From Spartobacteria bacterium (GTDB lineage Bacteria > Verrucomicrobiota > Verrucomicrobiia > Chthoniobacterales > UBA10450): 64,000 nt of DNA. The notes beneath the pieces are model-generated. The model made no database searches and had not been told where the DNA came from. It saw nothing but the letters and a program-made list of their open reading frames with translations. The stretch is taken from the NCBI GenBank assembly GCA_003134765.1, contig PLCM01000018.1:347465-411464 (forward strand). The letters run 5' to 3'. Made by a program: the position numbers and the translations under genes. Of this stretch, positions 8,623-17,648 are shown piece after piece. Position 1 is the first letter of the stretch, and the number at the start of each line of letters is the position of its first letter.

Positions 8623-10903
8623 ACTCAATCTTCAGGAAATGCTGACACGGCAGCGCCATCGGATTCATCTGGTCGGGGTCGCGGGCAGCGGCATGAGCGG
8701 CATTGCGGCCCTCCTCCTCGAACTTGGCCATGACGTTAGCGGGTCGGACAAAGTGGCGTCGTGGGAAGTGGATCGGTTACAGCGCCTGGGCCTGCGTTTT
8801 CGGGCCGAGCATCGAGCGGAAGACGCGAGCGATGCCGAGCTGGTGATCTACTCCTCCGCGATCCGGGAGACGAACCCGATCCGCGTGGCCGCGGCGATCG
8901 CCGGCCAGCCCGTCCTGCGCCGGGCGGAGGCGCTGGCAGCCATCATGTCAGGCAAGCGCGGCATCGTTGTGGCCGGCATGCACGGGAAGACGACAACGTC
9001 CGCGATGGCGGCGCATGTGTTGCGGGAAGGGGGCGTGCATCCTTCCCATTATGTTGGCGCCGAGATTCCCTTGCTCGGATCGAATGCGCATTGGGATCCG
9101 CGCGGCGAATTTTTCGTGGCCGAAGGCGATGAAAGCGATGGCACCCTGCGGCTTTTCAAGCCCGAGCACGCGCTCGTCCTGAACATCGAGGAGGAGCATC
9201 TCGATTTCTACGCCGACCTCGCGGCGATCGAGGAGGTCTTCTCCCAACTCCTCGCCCAAACGAGCGGCTCGGTCTTTTATTGCGCTGACGATTCCCATGC
9301 CGCGCGGATTTGCCGCCGGCATTCGCGCCCAATCTCATTCGGGTTTTCCGAGCGGGCGGAGTATCGCGGCACCGATATTGATCTGCGGGATTTCGCGTCG
9401 GTCTTTTGTGTTTTTCGTCGCGGCGAAAAGCTCGGGGAAGCGGTGCTGAATGTCCCGGGCCGCCACAACGTGAGCAACGCCCTGGGCGTGATCGCCCTGG
9501 CCAGCGAGATCGGGATTCCCTTCGACAAGATCGTGACCTCGTTAGGCCGTTTTCAACACGCGCGCCGGCGTTTCGAGATCAAATACCAGAGCGAGCGGTT
9601 CCTCCTCGTGGACGATTACGCGCATCATCCGACCGAGATCTCGGCCACGCTCGCCACCGCGCGCGCCGCCGGGCGCAAACGCGTCCTGACCATGTTCCAG
9701 CCCCATCGCTACTCGCGCACGAAAGCGTTGCGCCTCGAATTTGGACGCGCTTTCGATAATGCCGATCGGGTGGTGGTCACCGATGTTTATCCGGCAAGCG
9801 AAAAGCCGTTGCCGGGAATCAGCGGCCAGACGATCGCGGACGAAATTGCGGCGCACGGCCATCGCGGAGTGAGCTATCAGCCGCGGCTCGACCGGCTCCA
9901 CTGCGATGTCGGGAATATGATGGCGTCGGGGGACCTCATTCTGAGTCTGGGCGCGGGCAACATTCACGAGCAATTGTCCTCGCTGGCGGCTGATCTTGTG
10001 ATTGCCGAGAGGCTCAAAGGGATCGTCGGCGAAGAAGGCGAAGTGCGGCTTTACGAGCCGCTCGCGAAACACACGACCCTGCGCGTCGGCGGCCCGGCGC
10101 AATTCTGGGTCGAACCGCGGACGGAAGCGGCGTTCGCCGATTTGATTCGGTTTTGTCGCCGCGAAACCCTGTCGCTTTTTGTCCTGGGGCGCGGCTCGAA
10201 TCTTCTGGTGCGCGATGGAGGAATCCGCGGAGTGGTTATCCATCCCTGTGGCGGTGATTTCGACAGGATCGAAGTCTCCGGGAATGAAATCACGGCGGGC
10301 GTGGGCGCGAAGCTGAAGCAGATCGCGTATGCGGGAAAAACTGCCGGACTGGGTGGACTCGAGTGGATGGAGGGGATTCCGGGTGCGGTGGGCGGCGCGT
10401 TGCGGATGAACGCCGGCGCGATGGGGGCACAGACTTTCGAGAAGGTGGTGCGGGTTCGGTACCTCGATGAAGAAGGAAACGCGCACGAAAAGACACCTGC
10501 CGAGATGGAAATTCATTATCGCCATGTCCCGACCCTGGAGCGGAACTATGCGGTCTCCGCAGTTTTCAAAGGAACGCCGGCGCCAGCGGAGGAGATTGAG
10601 CGGCGCCTGGACGAGTCGCAGGAAAAACGCCGGACGACGCAACCGGCCGCGAAGAGCGCGGGATGCATTTTCAAGAATCCGAACACCATTCCCGCGGGCA
10701 AATTGGTGGATGAGCTTGGGTTGAAAAACACGCGGGTGGGAAATGCGCGGGTTTCGGAAATTCACGGCAACTTCATTGTCAACGATGGCGGCGCGACCGC
10801 GGATGAAGTCCTGGAATTGATTGCGAAAATCCAGGAGACGGCGCGGAAGCAGCGCGGAATCGAATTGGAAACCGAAGTGCAAATCGTGGGGGAGGAAGGA
10901 TGA
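8606..10903 (+). CDS. murC-murB: Bifunctional MurC-MurB fusion
   Basis: A 765-residue fusion. Residues 1 to about 460 are MurC, which ligates L-Ala to UDP-MurNAc: GVAGSGMSG at the N-terminus, GMHGKTTTS at 124-132, DDYAHHP and FQPHRYSRT. From about 487, MurB (FAD-dependent UDP-GlcNAc-enolpyruvate reductase) begins with HTTLRVGGPA, then GRGSNLLV, GIPGAVGGALRMNAGA and SAGCIFKNP. The catalytic Ser of E. coli MurB (GSxFKNP) reads Cys here. Fusion places the reductase and the enzyme using its product in one chain; Mur-pathway fusions are known elsewhere, for example MurC-Ddl in Chlamydia. No stop or frameshift separates the parts. Confidence 0.95.
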   Translation: MTLASELNLQEMLTRQRHRIHLVGVAGSGMSGIAALLLELGHDVSGSDKVASWEVDRLQRLGLRFRAEHRAEDASDAELVIYSSAIRETNPIRVAAAIAGQPVLRRAEALAAIMSGKRGIVVAGMHGKTTTSAMAAHVLREGGVHPSHYVGAEIPLLGSNAHWDPRGEFFVAEGDESDGTLRLFKPEHALVLNIEEEHLDFYADLAAIEEVFSQLLAQTSGSVFYCADDSHAARICRRHSRPISFGFSERAEYRGTDIDLRDFASVFCVFRRGEKLGEAVLNVPGRHNVSNALGVIALASEIGIPFDKIVTSLGRFQHARRRFEIKYQSERFLLVDDYAHHPTEISATLATARAAGRKRVLTMFQPHRYSRTKALRLEFGRAFDNADRVVVTDVYPASEKPLPGISGQTIADEIAAHGHRGVSYQPRLDRLHCDVGNMMASGDLILSLGAGNIHEQLSSLAADLVIAERLKGIVGEEGEVRLYEPLAKHTTLRVGGPAQFWVEPRTEAAFADLIRFCRRETLSLFVLGRGSNLLVRDGGIRGVVIHPCGGDFDRIEVSGNEITAGVGAKLKQIAYAGKTAGLGGLEWMEGIPGAVGGALRMNAGAMGAQTFEKVVRVRYLDEEGNAHEKTPAEMEIHYRHVPTLERNYAVSAVFKGTPAPAEEIERRLDESQEKRRTTQPAAKSAGCIFKNPNTIPAGKLVDELGLKNTRVGNARVSEIHGNFIVNDGGATADEVLELIAKIQETARKQRGIELETEVQIVGEEG

Positions 10904-10928
10904 AATTTAGCGCGCCAACCAAAGTTCT

Positions 10929-11079
10929 GGGGAGCGTAGGCTGCCAGCCTGCCGTGCTCGGCAGCTTGCCGAGCACATGCTTCGCGCGCGTGAACCCTCG
11001 AGAACAGATTTATCGTCTGCTTTGCAAGCATGCCGCCGGCAAGCTGCCGGCAGCCGCAGGCTGGCAGCCTGCGCTCCCC
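10929..11079. repeat. Palindromic element, GGGGAGCG family (murCB-ddl gap)
   Basis: Outer arms GGGGAGCGTAGGCTGCCAGC and the complement CTGGCAGCCTGCGCTCCCC enclose two internal hairpins (TGCTCGGCAGCTTGCCGAGCA and GCCGGCAAGCTGCCGGC). It fills the whole gap between murC-murB and ddl and ends 8 bp before the ddl ATG. No second copy of this family is seen in the window. Confidence 0.85.
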
Positions 11080-11087
11080 AAGCCAAA

Positions 11088-12011
11088 ATGAGCGCGATCC
11101 CAAAAAAAATCGCCGTGCTGATGGGCGGGCCGGGATCGGAGCGCAATGTTTCCATCGCGACCGGCAAGGGCGTCGCAAAAGCTTTGCGCTCATTGGGCGC
11201 CGAGGTTGGCGAAGTGGATGTAAAGGGCGCGGACTTCGCGTTGCCCGATGGCGTCGAGCTCGCCTTCCTCGCCCTACACGGAACCTTCGGAGAAGACGGC
11301 CAGGTCCAGCAGATCCTCGAAGATCGCGGCGTCGCCTACACCGGCGAAGGCGTTGCGGGAAGCGAGCTCGCCTTCGACAAGATCCGATCGAAGGAAGCAT
11401 TTCAGCAGCACAACGTCGCGACACCTTACTGGCAAATCATCACGGCCGGGCAACGACCCACGATGCCGATTCCGTTCGTCATCAAAGCCCCCCGCCAGGG
11501 ATCCACGGTCGGCGTCCACATCATCCGAAATGAGCGCGATGTAGATGCGGCCATTGCTGACGCTTCGAAGTACGATCGTGAGCTTCTGGTCGAGAAATTC
11601 GTCCCCGGACGCGAACTGACAATTGGTATCCTGGGCGACCAGGCGCTGCCGATCATTGAGATCATTCCCAAGGGCGGGTTCTACGATTTCACGAACAAAT
11701 ATCCTTTCCTGAACCCAAACGCGGGCGGAGGCGCCGAACATGTTTGTCCGGCGAAGATTTCTGAGGCACAAACCCGGACGGTCCAGGAACTGGCGCTTCG
11801 TGCGCATCGCGCGCTCGGGCTAAAGGTCTATTCACGGGTCGACATCATGCTGCCCGATGAAGGCGAGCCAAGCGTTCTCGAAATAAACACAATCCCTGGA
11901 ATGACCGAGGCGAGTCTGCTGCCGGAAGCGGCCGCCGTCGCCGGAATCAGCTATCCGGAATTGTGCACCCGCATCATCGAGCTTTCCGCGCAACGTCGCG
12001 TTTCGAAATGA
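11088..12011 (+). CDS. ddl: D-alanine:D-alanine ligase Ddl
   Basis: A 307-residue ATP-grasp enzyme making the D-Ala-D-Ala dipeptide used by MurF. GGPGSERNVS at 13-22 carries the family's Ser-Glu pair; KAPRQGSTVGV, VEKFVPGRELTIG and LEINTIPGMTEASLLP complete the ATP-grasp and substrate loops. The start is set at the ATG at 11,088 because homology and the usual family length begin there; the frame is open further upstream only because it runs through the palindromic element. The stop overlaps the ftsQ ATG as ATGA. Confidence 0.96.
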   Translation: MSAIPKKIAVLMGGPGSERNVSIATGKGVAKALRSLGAEVGEVDVKGADFALPDGVELAFLALHGTFGEDGQVQQILEDRGVAYTGEGVAGSELAFDKIRSKEAFQQHNVATPYWQIITAGQRPTMPIPFVIKAPRQGSTVGVHIIRNERDVDAAIADASKYDRELLVEKFVPGRELTIGILGDQALPIIEIIPKGGFYDFTNKYPFLNPNAGGGAEHVCPAKISEAQTRTVQELALRAHRALGLKVYSRVDIMLPDEGEPSVLEINTIPGMTEASLLPEAAAVAGISYPELCTRIIELSAQRRVSK

Positions 12012-13084
12012 AAGTGAAGAACGAACGGCTGTGCCCAAGAAACCAGCGTGTTTCCAATACGCGCCAGCGCCGGCAGCAGCATCTGCTCGATGTTCGCGTT
12101 CGCTCGCACAAGGCCAGCCAGCATCGCAATCGCCGCATCCTGGTCCTGTTGTCGAAAATCGTCCTCGTCCTCGTCCTTGCGATTGGAGTTTTTCTTGGGG
12201 TGCGGCTCGGCGCGAAACGCTTTTTCTTCGAAAATCCCGACTACCGGCTGAGCCAGATCGAGATCCAGACCGACGGCAGTCTGCAGCGCGACCAGATTCT
12301 GAAAGCCACCGAACTGCGCGAGGGCGGAAACATCTTCGGGGTCAATCTGGGCCAGGTCCGCGACCGGCTGCAGCAGTTGCCCCAGGTCGACGAAGTGCAG
12401 GTGATCCGGAAACTGCCGGGCGAAATCGACATTCGCATCACCGAGCGCAAACCGATCGCCTGGCTCACTTCCGACAAACAGATTTCCGATCCATTTGCGT
12501 CCGACGTTGCTTTTCTGGTGGACGCGCGCGGAGTTCTGATGAAAGAAAAGAAGTTGTTGCCTGAATACCTCGGCCTGCCGTTGATCACGGGGTGCACGAG
12601 CGAATCGCTCGAGCCGGGAAAAATCGTCGGCTCATTCGAAGCGAAGGCGGCCCTGGAACTCCTGCGGCTGAGCACCGGCAGCTTCATGCAGACGCGCTTC
12701 CAGATTCGCGAGATCGATGTCTCGAAAGGCTACTGTCTGGTGGTGTCGGACAAAAACCACACTCGCGTCACCTTCGGATTCGACAATCTCGAAATGCAAT
12801 TGCAGCGGCTGGAGCAGTTTCTGGTTTACGCGGACGATTCGAAGCGTGAGCTCGCGACGGTGAACCTGCTCGTGCAGCGGAACATTCCGGTGACGTTCGG
12901 ACGGAATGCTGCGGAGGTGATCAACGAAACAATCGACCCGGAGGCGGAACCACGAATCATGAAGGCGATTCCGGTTCATCCTCTGGCGAAAAACGAACCG
13001 ACGTCGGCGACTTCGAAAGCGCGGCCGGGCGCGACTCCGCCGGTGCGCAAGGCAATTCCGGTGCGGAAACCCAGGAAGGATTGA
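12008..13084 (+). CDS. ftsQ: Cell division protein FtsQ/DivIB
   Basis: A 358-residue bitopic membrane protein: basic cytoplasmic N-terminus, one transmembrane helix (about 44-65, ILVLLSKIVLVLVLAIGVFL), then a POTRA domain (YRLSQIEIQTDGSLQRDQIL, near 77-96) and the FtsQ domain (LPQVDEVQVIRKLPGEIDIR). FtsQ bridges early and late divisome proteins. The ATG overlapping the ddl stop is chosen over a start 45 bases upstream. The C-terminus carries a Pro/Lys-rich tail with two KAIPV copies, longer than in typical FtsQ. Position between ddl and ftsA is canonical. Confidence 0.92.
   Translation: MKVKNERLCPRNQRVSNTRQRRQQHLLDVRVRSHKASQHRNRRILVLLSKIVLVLVLAIGVFLGVRLGAKRFFFENPDYRLSQIEIQTDGSLQRDQILKATELREGGNIFGVNLGQVRDRLQQLPQVDEVQVIRKLPGEIDIRITERKPIAWLTSDKQISDPFASDVAFLVDARGVLMKEKKLLPEYLGLPLITGCTSESLEPGKIVGSFEAKAALELLRLSTGSFMQTRFQIREIDVSKGYCLVVSDKNHTRVTFGFDNLEMQLQRLEQFLVYADDSKRELATVNLLVQRNIPVTFGRNAAEVINETIDPEAEPRIMKAIPVHPLAKNEPTSATSKARPGATPPVRKAIPVRKPRKD
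13074..13080 (+). promoter_or_regulatory. Ribosome-binding site that fixes the ftsA start
   Basis: GGAAGGA lies nine bases before the ATG at 13,090 and directly abuts the alternative TTG at 13,081, which excludes the TTG as the main start. It lies within the last codons of ftsQ. Confidence 0.7.
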
Positions 13085-13089
13085 GAAAA

Positions 13090-14304
13090 ATGGCGAGCAG
13101 CGATCTCATGGTAGGACTCGAAATTGGCACATCGAAAATTTGTGTCGTCGTGGGCGAAGGCCGGCCGGACGGCACGATCAAGATTCTCGGCGTTGGCCAG
13201 GCGCCCTCGCGCGGTGTGCGCAAGGGCGAGATCGTCGATTTCGAGACCGCGATGAAATGCGTGCACGAAGCGGTCGTCGATGCGGAAACGAAGAGCGACG
13301 TCATGATTCGCAGCGTTTACGTCGGGGTGGCCGGCGCGCACATCCAGAGCTTCAACAACCGCGGATCAGTCAGCCTGCCGGAAGAGCGCGACGAGATTGA
13401 CGAGCAGGACATTGAGGACGTGAAGATCAACGCGCGCGAAGTGAGCATCCCGGCCCAGAACGCCTTCCTCCACTCGATCATCCAGCACTATCATGTCGAC
13501 GGACAGGACGGCGTCCTCAACCCGGTCGGCATGCTCGGGCAGAAACTCGAGGCGGACTTTCATATCATCCACGGGGTGCGGACGCGGATTCAGAACACGA
13601 TCCGTTGCGTGAAAGAATTGCCGCTGGAAGTGGAGGACGTTGTTTTTACCGCCCTGGCTTCGGCGCAGGTGGTCCTAACGCAGCATCAAAAAAATCTCGG
13701 GGCCCTGGTGATCGATATCGGTGGGGGGACGAGCGATTACATTCTTTATGTGGATGGCGCGGTGAAGCAGAGCGGCGTCCTGGCCGTCGGCGGCGATCAT
13801 ATCACGAATGATATTTCGATGGGTTTGCGGATCCCGATGACCCGGGCGGAGAAGCTAAAGATCGAGGAAGGCAGCGTCACGCTGGGGAATTCGCTGCCGG
13901 GCGAGACGATCCTGCTCAAGGACGATTCCGGTTTTGCCGGGAAGGAAGTCGAGCGCGAGACCCTGAACACGATCATTAATCTACGGCTGCGGGAAACGTT
14001 CGAGCTACTCAAACGGAAGCTCGAGGAGGAGCCGTTCATTAATTATATCGGTGAGGGCGTGTTCATCACCGGTGGGTGCAGCCATCTCCACGGGATCGAT
14101 CATCTCGCCGAGGAGGTCTTCGAACTGCCGGCCCGGGTGGCTCACGCCCAGACGATGTCCGGCCTGACGAGTGCGTTCGAAAACCCGCAGTTCTCCGCCG
14201 CGATCGGGTTGATCAAGTATGCCCAGGCCATGCAGAGCGACCGCCGCCCGACACGAGGTTTCGGCCGCCTCATCGGCAAGATCTTTAACGGGATGAGATC
14301 GTGA
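13090..14304 (+). CDS. ftsA: Cell division protein FtsA
   Basis: A 404-residue actin-like ATPase that tethers FtsZ to the membrane and recruits later divisome proteins. LMVGLEIGTSKICVVVGEG forms phosphate loop 1; the SHS2/1C domain follows (DFETAMKCVHEAVVDAE); VIDIGGGTSDY near 214-224 is phosphate loop 2; GGCSHLHG is the adenosine motif. The C-terminus GRLIGKIFNGMRS is a short amphipathic helix typical for membrane binding. Length is normal and it precedes ftsZ. Confidence 0.96.
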   Translation: MASSDLMVGLEIGTSKICVVVGEGRPDGTIKILGVGQAPSRGVRKGEIVDFETAMKCVHEAVVDAETKSDVMIRSVYVGVAGAHIQSFNNRGSVSLPEERDEIDEQDIEDVKINAREVSIPAQNAFLHSIIQHYHVDGQDGVLNPVGMLGQKLEADFHIIHGVRTRIQNTIRCVKELPLEVEDVVFTALASAQVVLTQHQKNLGALVIDIGGGTSDYILYVDGAVKQSGVLAVGGDHITNDISMGLRIPMTRAEKLKIEEGSVTLGNSLPGETILLKDDSGFAGKEVERETLNTIINLRLRETFELLKRKLEEEPFINYIGEGVFITGGCSHLHGIDHLAEEVFELPARVAHAQTMSGLTSAFENPQFSAAIGLIKYAQAMQSDRRPTRGFGRLIGKIFNGMRS

Positions 14305-14325
14305 ACGTTGTGCCAGCAATGATTT

Positions 14326-14482
14326 GTCATCCCGAGCCGCGCAGACGGCGAGGGACCTCACAGTTGCAAGTTGCGCTGTCGCGAATGGTCACGCGCTCCT
14401 TGCCGGAGGACGCCGGTTGTTCCGCGGCAGCGGTTGAGCGCCTGCGAGGTCCCTCGGCGTGCTTCGCCAGCCTCGGGATGAC
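14326..14482. repeat. Palindromic element, GTCATCCCGAG family, long form, copy 1
   Basis: 157 bp between ftsA and ftsZ. Outer arms GTCATCCCGAGCCGCGCAGA and GCCAGCCTCGGGATGAC; inner pair GAGGGACCTC/GAGGTCCCTC. The interior holds a conserved-looking core (TTGCAAGTTGCGCTGTCGCG) whose relatives appear in the copy at 33,545 (GCAAGTTACGCTAGC). It separates ftsA and ftsZ by 210 bp, more than any other gap in the dcw cluster. Confidence 0.85.
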
Positions 14483-14514
14483 GTGCCGTGAACGCGAACC
14501 TTGATTAAACGCCT

Positions 14515-16002
14515 ATGATCCAACTTAACCGCAATTACAACCTTCCCGAAAGGGCCGACGAAGATATCCAAATCAAGGTCGTCGGCGTCGGTGGCGCCGG
14601 TTCCAACGTGCTCGATCGCATCGTCCTCGATGGCCTCGACAAGGCCGATCTGATCGCGATCAACACCGACGTGCAATCCCTCGCCAGTTCGGTCGCAGCG
14701 AGCAAGGTGCAGCTTGGTCGTACGGTGACGCGCGGCCTGGGCGCGGGCGGCGATCCGGAAGTGGGGTACAATGCCGCCTACGAATCAGCCGATGAAATCC
14801 GGCACGCGCTGACCGACGCGCGGATGATCTTTATCTGCACGGGCCTCGGCGGCGGCACTGGGTCCGGCGCGGCGCCGGCTGTCGCGCAGGTGGCGCGTGA
14901 GAATGGTTCGCTTGTCCTGGGCTTTGCGACGCTGCCCTTCGCGTTTGAGGGAAAACGCCGACTCGCGCAGGCGCGGGAAGCGCTGGCGAAGTTGCGGGAG
15001 AATTGCGACGCGGTCATTTGTTTCGAAAACGACCGGATGGGCGACATGGTGGCGCCCAAGGCGGGGATTCATCAGGCCTTCGCCGTGGCGGATGTCACCA
15101 TCAGCCAAAGCGTGCGCTCGATCGTCAGTTTGATTCAGCGACCGGGCCTGATTCGGATTGGATTCGATGATTTGCTGGCCGCGTTGCGGAGCCCGAGCGG
15201 CCGCTGTGTTTTCGGTTTTGGCGAATCGGATTCGGACAATCGCGCCCACGACGCTCTCACGCAGGCGTTGAAGAATCCGCTGATGGACCGCGGACGGATG
15301 CTGGCGGATGCGTCGCACGTCCTGGTCCAGGTTTCAGGAGGTCCCGGGATGACGTTGACCGAGGTGGAGATCCTGATGCAGGACCTCGGGAAACATATTC
15401 ACGACGACACGCAGATCATTTTCGGGACGGCGGTCGATTCGCGGATGGGAAACAGGTTAAGCGTGACGTTGATTAGTTCGCTGGCGGGGGAGGAAGAAAT
15501 CGTCCCCGCTCCGTCGAAACCGGCGAAGGCCATGAAGCCTGTGCCGCCGCCGCCGGTTGCAGAGCCCGAGCCGGTTGCGCCGCCGGAGCCGGTGGTATCT
15601 GCGGAGCCGCCAATCTGGGCGCAGCGGGAAGAGATTCCGCCTGCCGCGGTTGCGTCGGAGTTGCCGCCGACGGCAGAGCCGGAGCCGTTTACGCCGGAGC
15701 TGATTCAGGCCGACGAGATGGAACAATCGGAATTGGCCGAACAGGCCCCGGTTTCCTCAGCGCCGGAAGAACCGGATATCGAAGAGTCGCCGCCCCAACC
15801 GCGCGTGATCCTTCCGCGGAAAAAGCCCCCGATTTTCAAGGAGCCGAAACCGGTCGTGGAAAAAAAACCGCAAGCGAAGCAGGAGGTAATGCAGTTCGAA
15901 CCCGTCACGCGCGGTCGTTTCGAGAAAAGCGAACCGACGATCGTGGAAGGCGAGGATCTCGACGTGCCAACCTTCCTGCGCAAGAACGTGCGCGTGAAGT
16001 AA
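14515..16002 (+). CDS. ftsZ: Cell division GTPase FtsZ
   Basis: A 495-residue tubulin homologue forming the cytokinetic ring. KVVGVGGAGSNVLDR at the N-terminus, the tubulin signature GGGTGSG at 112-118, FENDRMGDM and the T7 loop region (ISQSVRSIVSLI) are intact. The core ends near 330 and is followed by a long Pro/Glu-rich linker (about 335-455) and a conserved C-terminal peptide DVPTFLRKN that should bind FtsA. The linker makes it about 110 residues longer than E. coli FtsZ; long linkers are a known variable feature. Confidence 0.97.
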   Translation: MIQLNRNYNLPERADEDIQIKVVGVGGAGSNVLDRIVLDGLDKADLIAINTDVQSLASSVAASKVQLGRTVTRGLGAGGDPEVGYNAAYESADEIRHALTDARMIFICTGLGGGTGSGAAPAVAQVARENGSLVLGFATLPFAFEGKRRLAQAREALAKLRENCDAVICFENDRMGDMVAPKAGIHQAFAVADVTISQSVRSIVSLIQRPGLIRIGFDDLLAALRSPSGRCVFGFGESDSDNRAHDALTQALKNPLMDRGRMLADASHVLVQVSGGPGMTLTEVEILMQDLGKHIHDDTQIIFGTAVDSRMGNRLSVTLISSLAGEEEIVPAPSKPAKAMKPVPPPPVAEPEPVAPPEPVVSAEPPIWAQREEIPPAAVASELPPTAEPEPFTPELIQADEMEQSELAEQAPVSSAPEEPDIEESPPQPRVILPRKKPPIFKEPKPVVEKKPQAKQEVMQFEPVTRGRFEKSEPTIVEGEDLDVPTFLRKNVRVK

Positions 16003-16012
16003 CGTTCCGGTC

Positions 16013-16095
16013 GTCATCCCGAGCGCAGTCGAGGGATCCCGAGTTGTAAGCGTTAAGGTTTCGCCACGGGATCCTTCGACTGCGCTCGGGATGAC
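16013..16095. repeat. Palindromic element, GTCATCCCGAG family, short form, copy 2
   Basis: GTCATCCCGAGCGCAGTCGA ... TCGACTGCGCTCGGGATGAC, near-perfect arms of 20 bp, with inner GGGATCCC/GGGATCC. It lies between convergent ftsZ and the amidohydrolase and could serve as a bidirectional terminator. Confidence 0.88.
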
Positions 16096-16101
16096 GGATG
16101 G

Positions 16102-17442
16102 CTACTTCTTCATCAAATCGAGAACGGCGCTCGTCATGCCGACTATGCCGGTGCGGATCGTCGGTTCGGGCACCGGCGCGAATTTGCTCGAATGCAGGCT
16201 CGGCAAGGGCGCGGCGCCGGGCTTTTTGCTCTCCGCGGCTTTCGCCGGATCGACGGCGCCGACATTAAACATGAAAGCGGGGATCGAATGATCCGGCAGG
16301 CTGTATTCGCTGAAATCCTCGCCGCCCATCGTTGGATCTTTCGGGATGACATTACCCGCTCCAATCGCAGCCTTTAACGCAGCCGTGACGCGTTTGGTCA
16401 GGTCCGGGTTGTTGTAGGTCGCAGGTGTGAATTCATCCTGGCGCACTTTGACCTCCGGCATCTTATCGGCCGGCAAACCGGCCGCCGCGGCGCAACCCTT
16501 GGCGATGCGTTCGATCGCCGCGAGAACGACGTCCCGCACTTCCTTCTTATAAGTGCGCACGGTCAGCTGCATCTTCACTTCGTCCGAAATGATGTTGTGC
16601 TTCGTGCCGCCGTGAATCGAACCGACGGTGACAACGACGTCATCGTGTGGATTGGTCTCGCGACTCGCGATCGTTTGCCAGGCGTTGATGATCTCCGCCG
16701 AGAGCACGATCGGGTCCTTGGTCTTATGCGGATACGCGCCATGTCCGCCCATTCCTTTCACGCTCACGTCCACCGAATCGACATTCGCGTAACAATAACC
16801 TTCGGTGACCCCGATCTGGCCGGTGGCAATTTCCGCGTCATCGTGGAGGCCGAGGACGTAGTTTGGTTTGGGCCAGCGCGTGTAGAGACCGTCCTTCAAC
16901 AAGGCGCGCGCGCCGCCGACGGTTTCTTCCGCCGGTTGACCGATGAAAATGACCGTGCCGTGCCATTTGTCTTTCAGTTTTCCCAGCGCTCGAGCGGTTC
17001 CGATGAAAGTCGACATATGGATGTCGTGGCCGCAGGCGTGCATGACGGAGACTTCCTGGCCGGCGTCGTTCTTCGTCGTCACGGTGCTGGCATAGGGGAG
17101 GCCGGTATCTTCGTGCACCGGCAGGGCGTCCAGGTCGGTGCGGACGGCAACGGTCGGCCCGTCGCCATTCTTCATTACGCCGATCACGCCGAAACAGGTC
17201 AGCCCCTCCTTGTCGTATTTGCCGACGCGTTCCGTTACTTCGCAGCCCGCGGCTTTTAACTCCTTCGCCACGATGCCGGCCGACCGCTCTTCATGAGTCG
17301 AGAGCTCGGGATGGGTATGAAGATCCTTGTAGATCGTCAGGAGCGACGGCAGCTCGGCGTCGGCGATCGATTGCGGAGTTTGTTGCGCGAAGAGTGGAGC
17401 GGCGACAAAAGCGAACACGAAAGAGAGAAAACGGATCTTCAT
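16102..17442 (-). CDS. Secreted M20-family amidohydrolase
   Basis: A 446-residue protein with a signal peptide (MKIRFLSFVFAFVAAPLFAQ) and the M20D (IAA-amino acid/hippurate hydrolase-like) zinc amidohydrolase fold. Metal ligands are visible in HTHPELSTHEERS (about 42), MHACGHDIHMSTF (about 134), GQPAEETVGGARALL and MGGEDFSEYSLPD near the C-terminus; the insert in between is the dimerisation lid. Family members cleave N-acyl or N-aryl amino acids; the exact substrate is not predictable. Transcribed against ftsZ and away from the efflux operon; export indicates scavenging in the periplasm. Confidence 0.9.
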   Translation of the reverse strand: MKIRFLSFVFAFVAAPLFAQQTPQSIADAELPSLLTIYKDLHTHPELSTHEERSAGIVAKELKAAGCEVTERVGKYDKEGLTCFGVIGVMKNGDGPTVAVRTDLDALPVHEDTGLPYASTVTTKNDAGQEVSVMHACGHDIHMSTFIGTARALGKLKDKWHGTVIFIGQPAEETVGGARALLKDGLYTRWPKPNYVLGLHDDAEIATGQIGVTEGYCYANVDSVDVSVKGMGGHGAYPHKTKDPIVLSAEIINAWQTIASRETNPHDDVVVTVGSIHGGTKHNIISDEVKMQLTVRTYKKEVRDVVLAAIERIAKGCAAAAGLPADKMPEVKVRQDEFTPATYNNPDLTKRVTAALKAAIGAGNVIPKDPTMGGEDFSEYSLPDHSIPAFMFNVGAVDPAKAAESKKPGAAPLPSLHSSKFAPVPEPTIRTGIVGMTSAVLDLMKK

Positions 17443-17485
17443 GGTGAATCTATATCAGAGGGCGTGGCAAAAAGCACAGGCTCTT

Positions 17486-17578
17486 GTGATTCCGACCGAA
17501 GCGCAGCGAAGTGGAGGAATCCCGGGTCGTCAACTTTAGGGTTTCTCAACGGGATCCCTCGACTTCGCTCGGGATGAC
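17486..17578. repeat. Palindromic element, GTCATCCCGAG family, diverged short copy
   Basis: The right arm TCGACTTCGCTCGGGATGAC is intact; the left arm is decayed to GTGATTCCGACCGAAGCGCA with a small insertion. A second half-arm, GTCATCCCGGGGG, starts at 17,596. It occupies the amidohydrolase-efflux gap. Confidence 0.65.
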
Positions 17579-17648
17579 GGGCAGGCGCCAGCTGTCATCC
17601 CGGGGGCCGACGAACTCGGCGAGGCCGTGCTTTCGATCTCTCGCTGTT

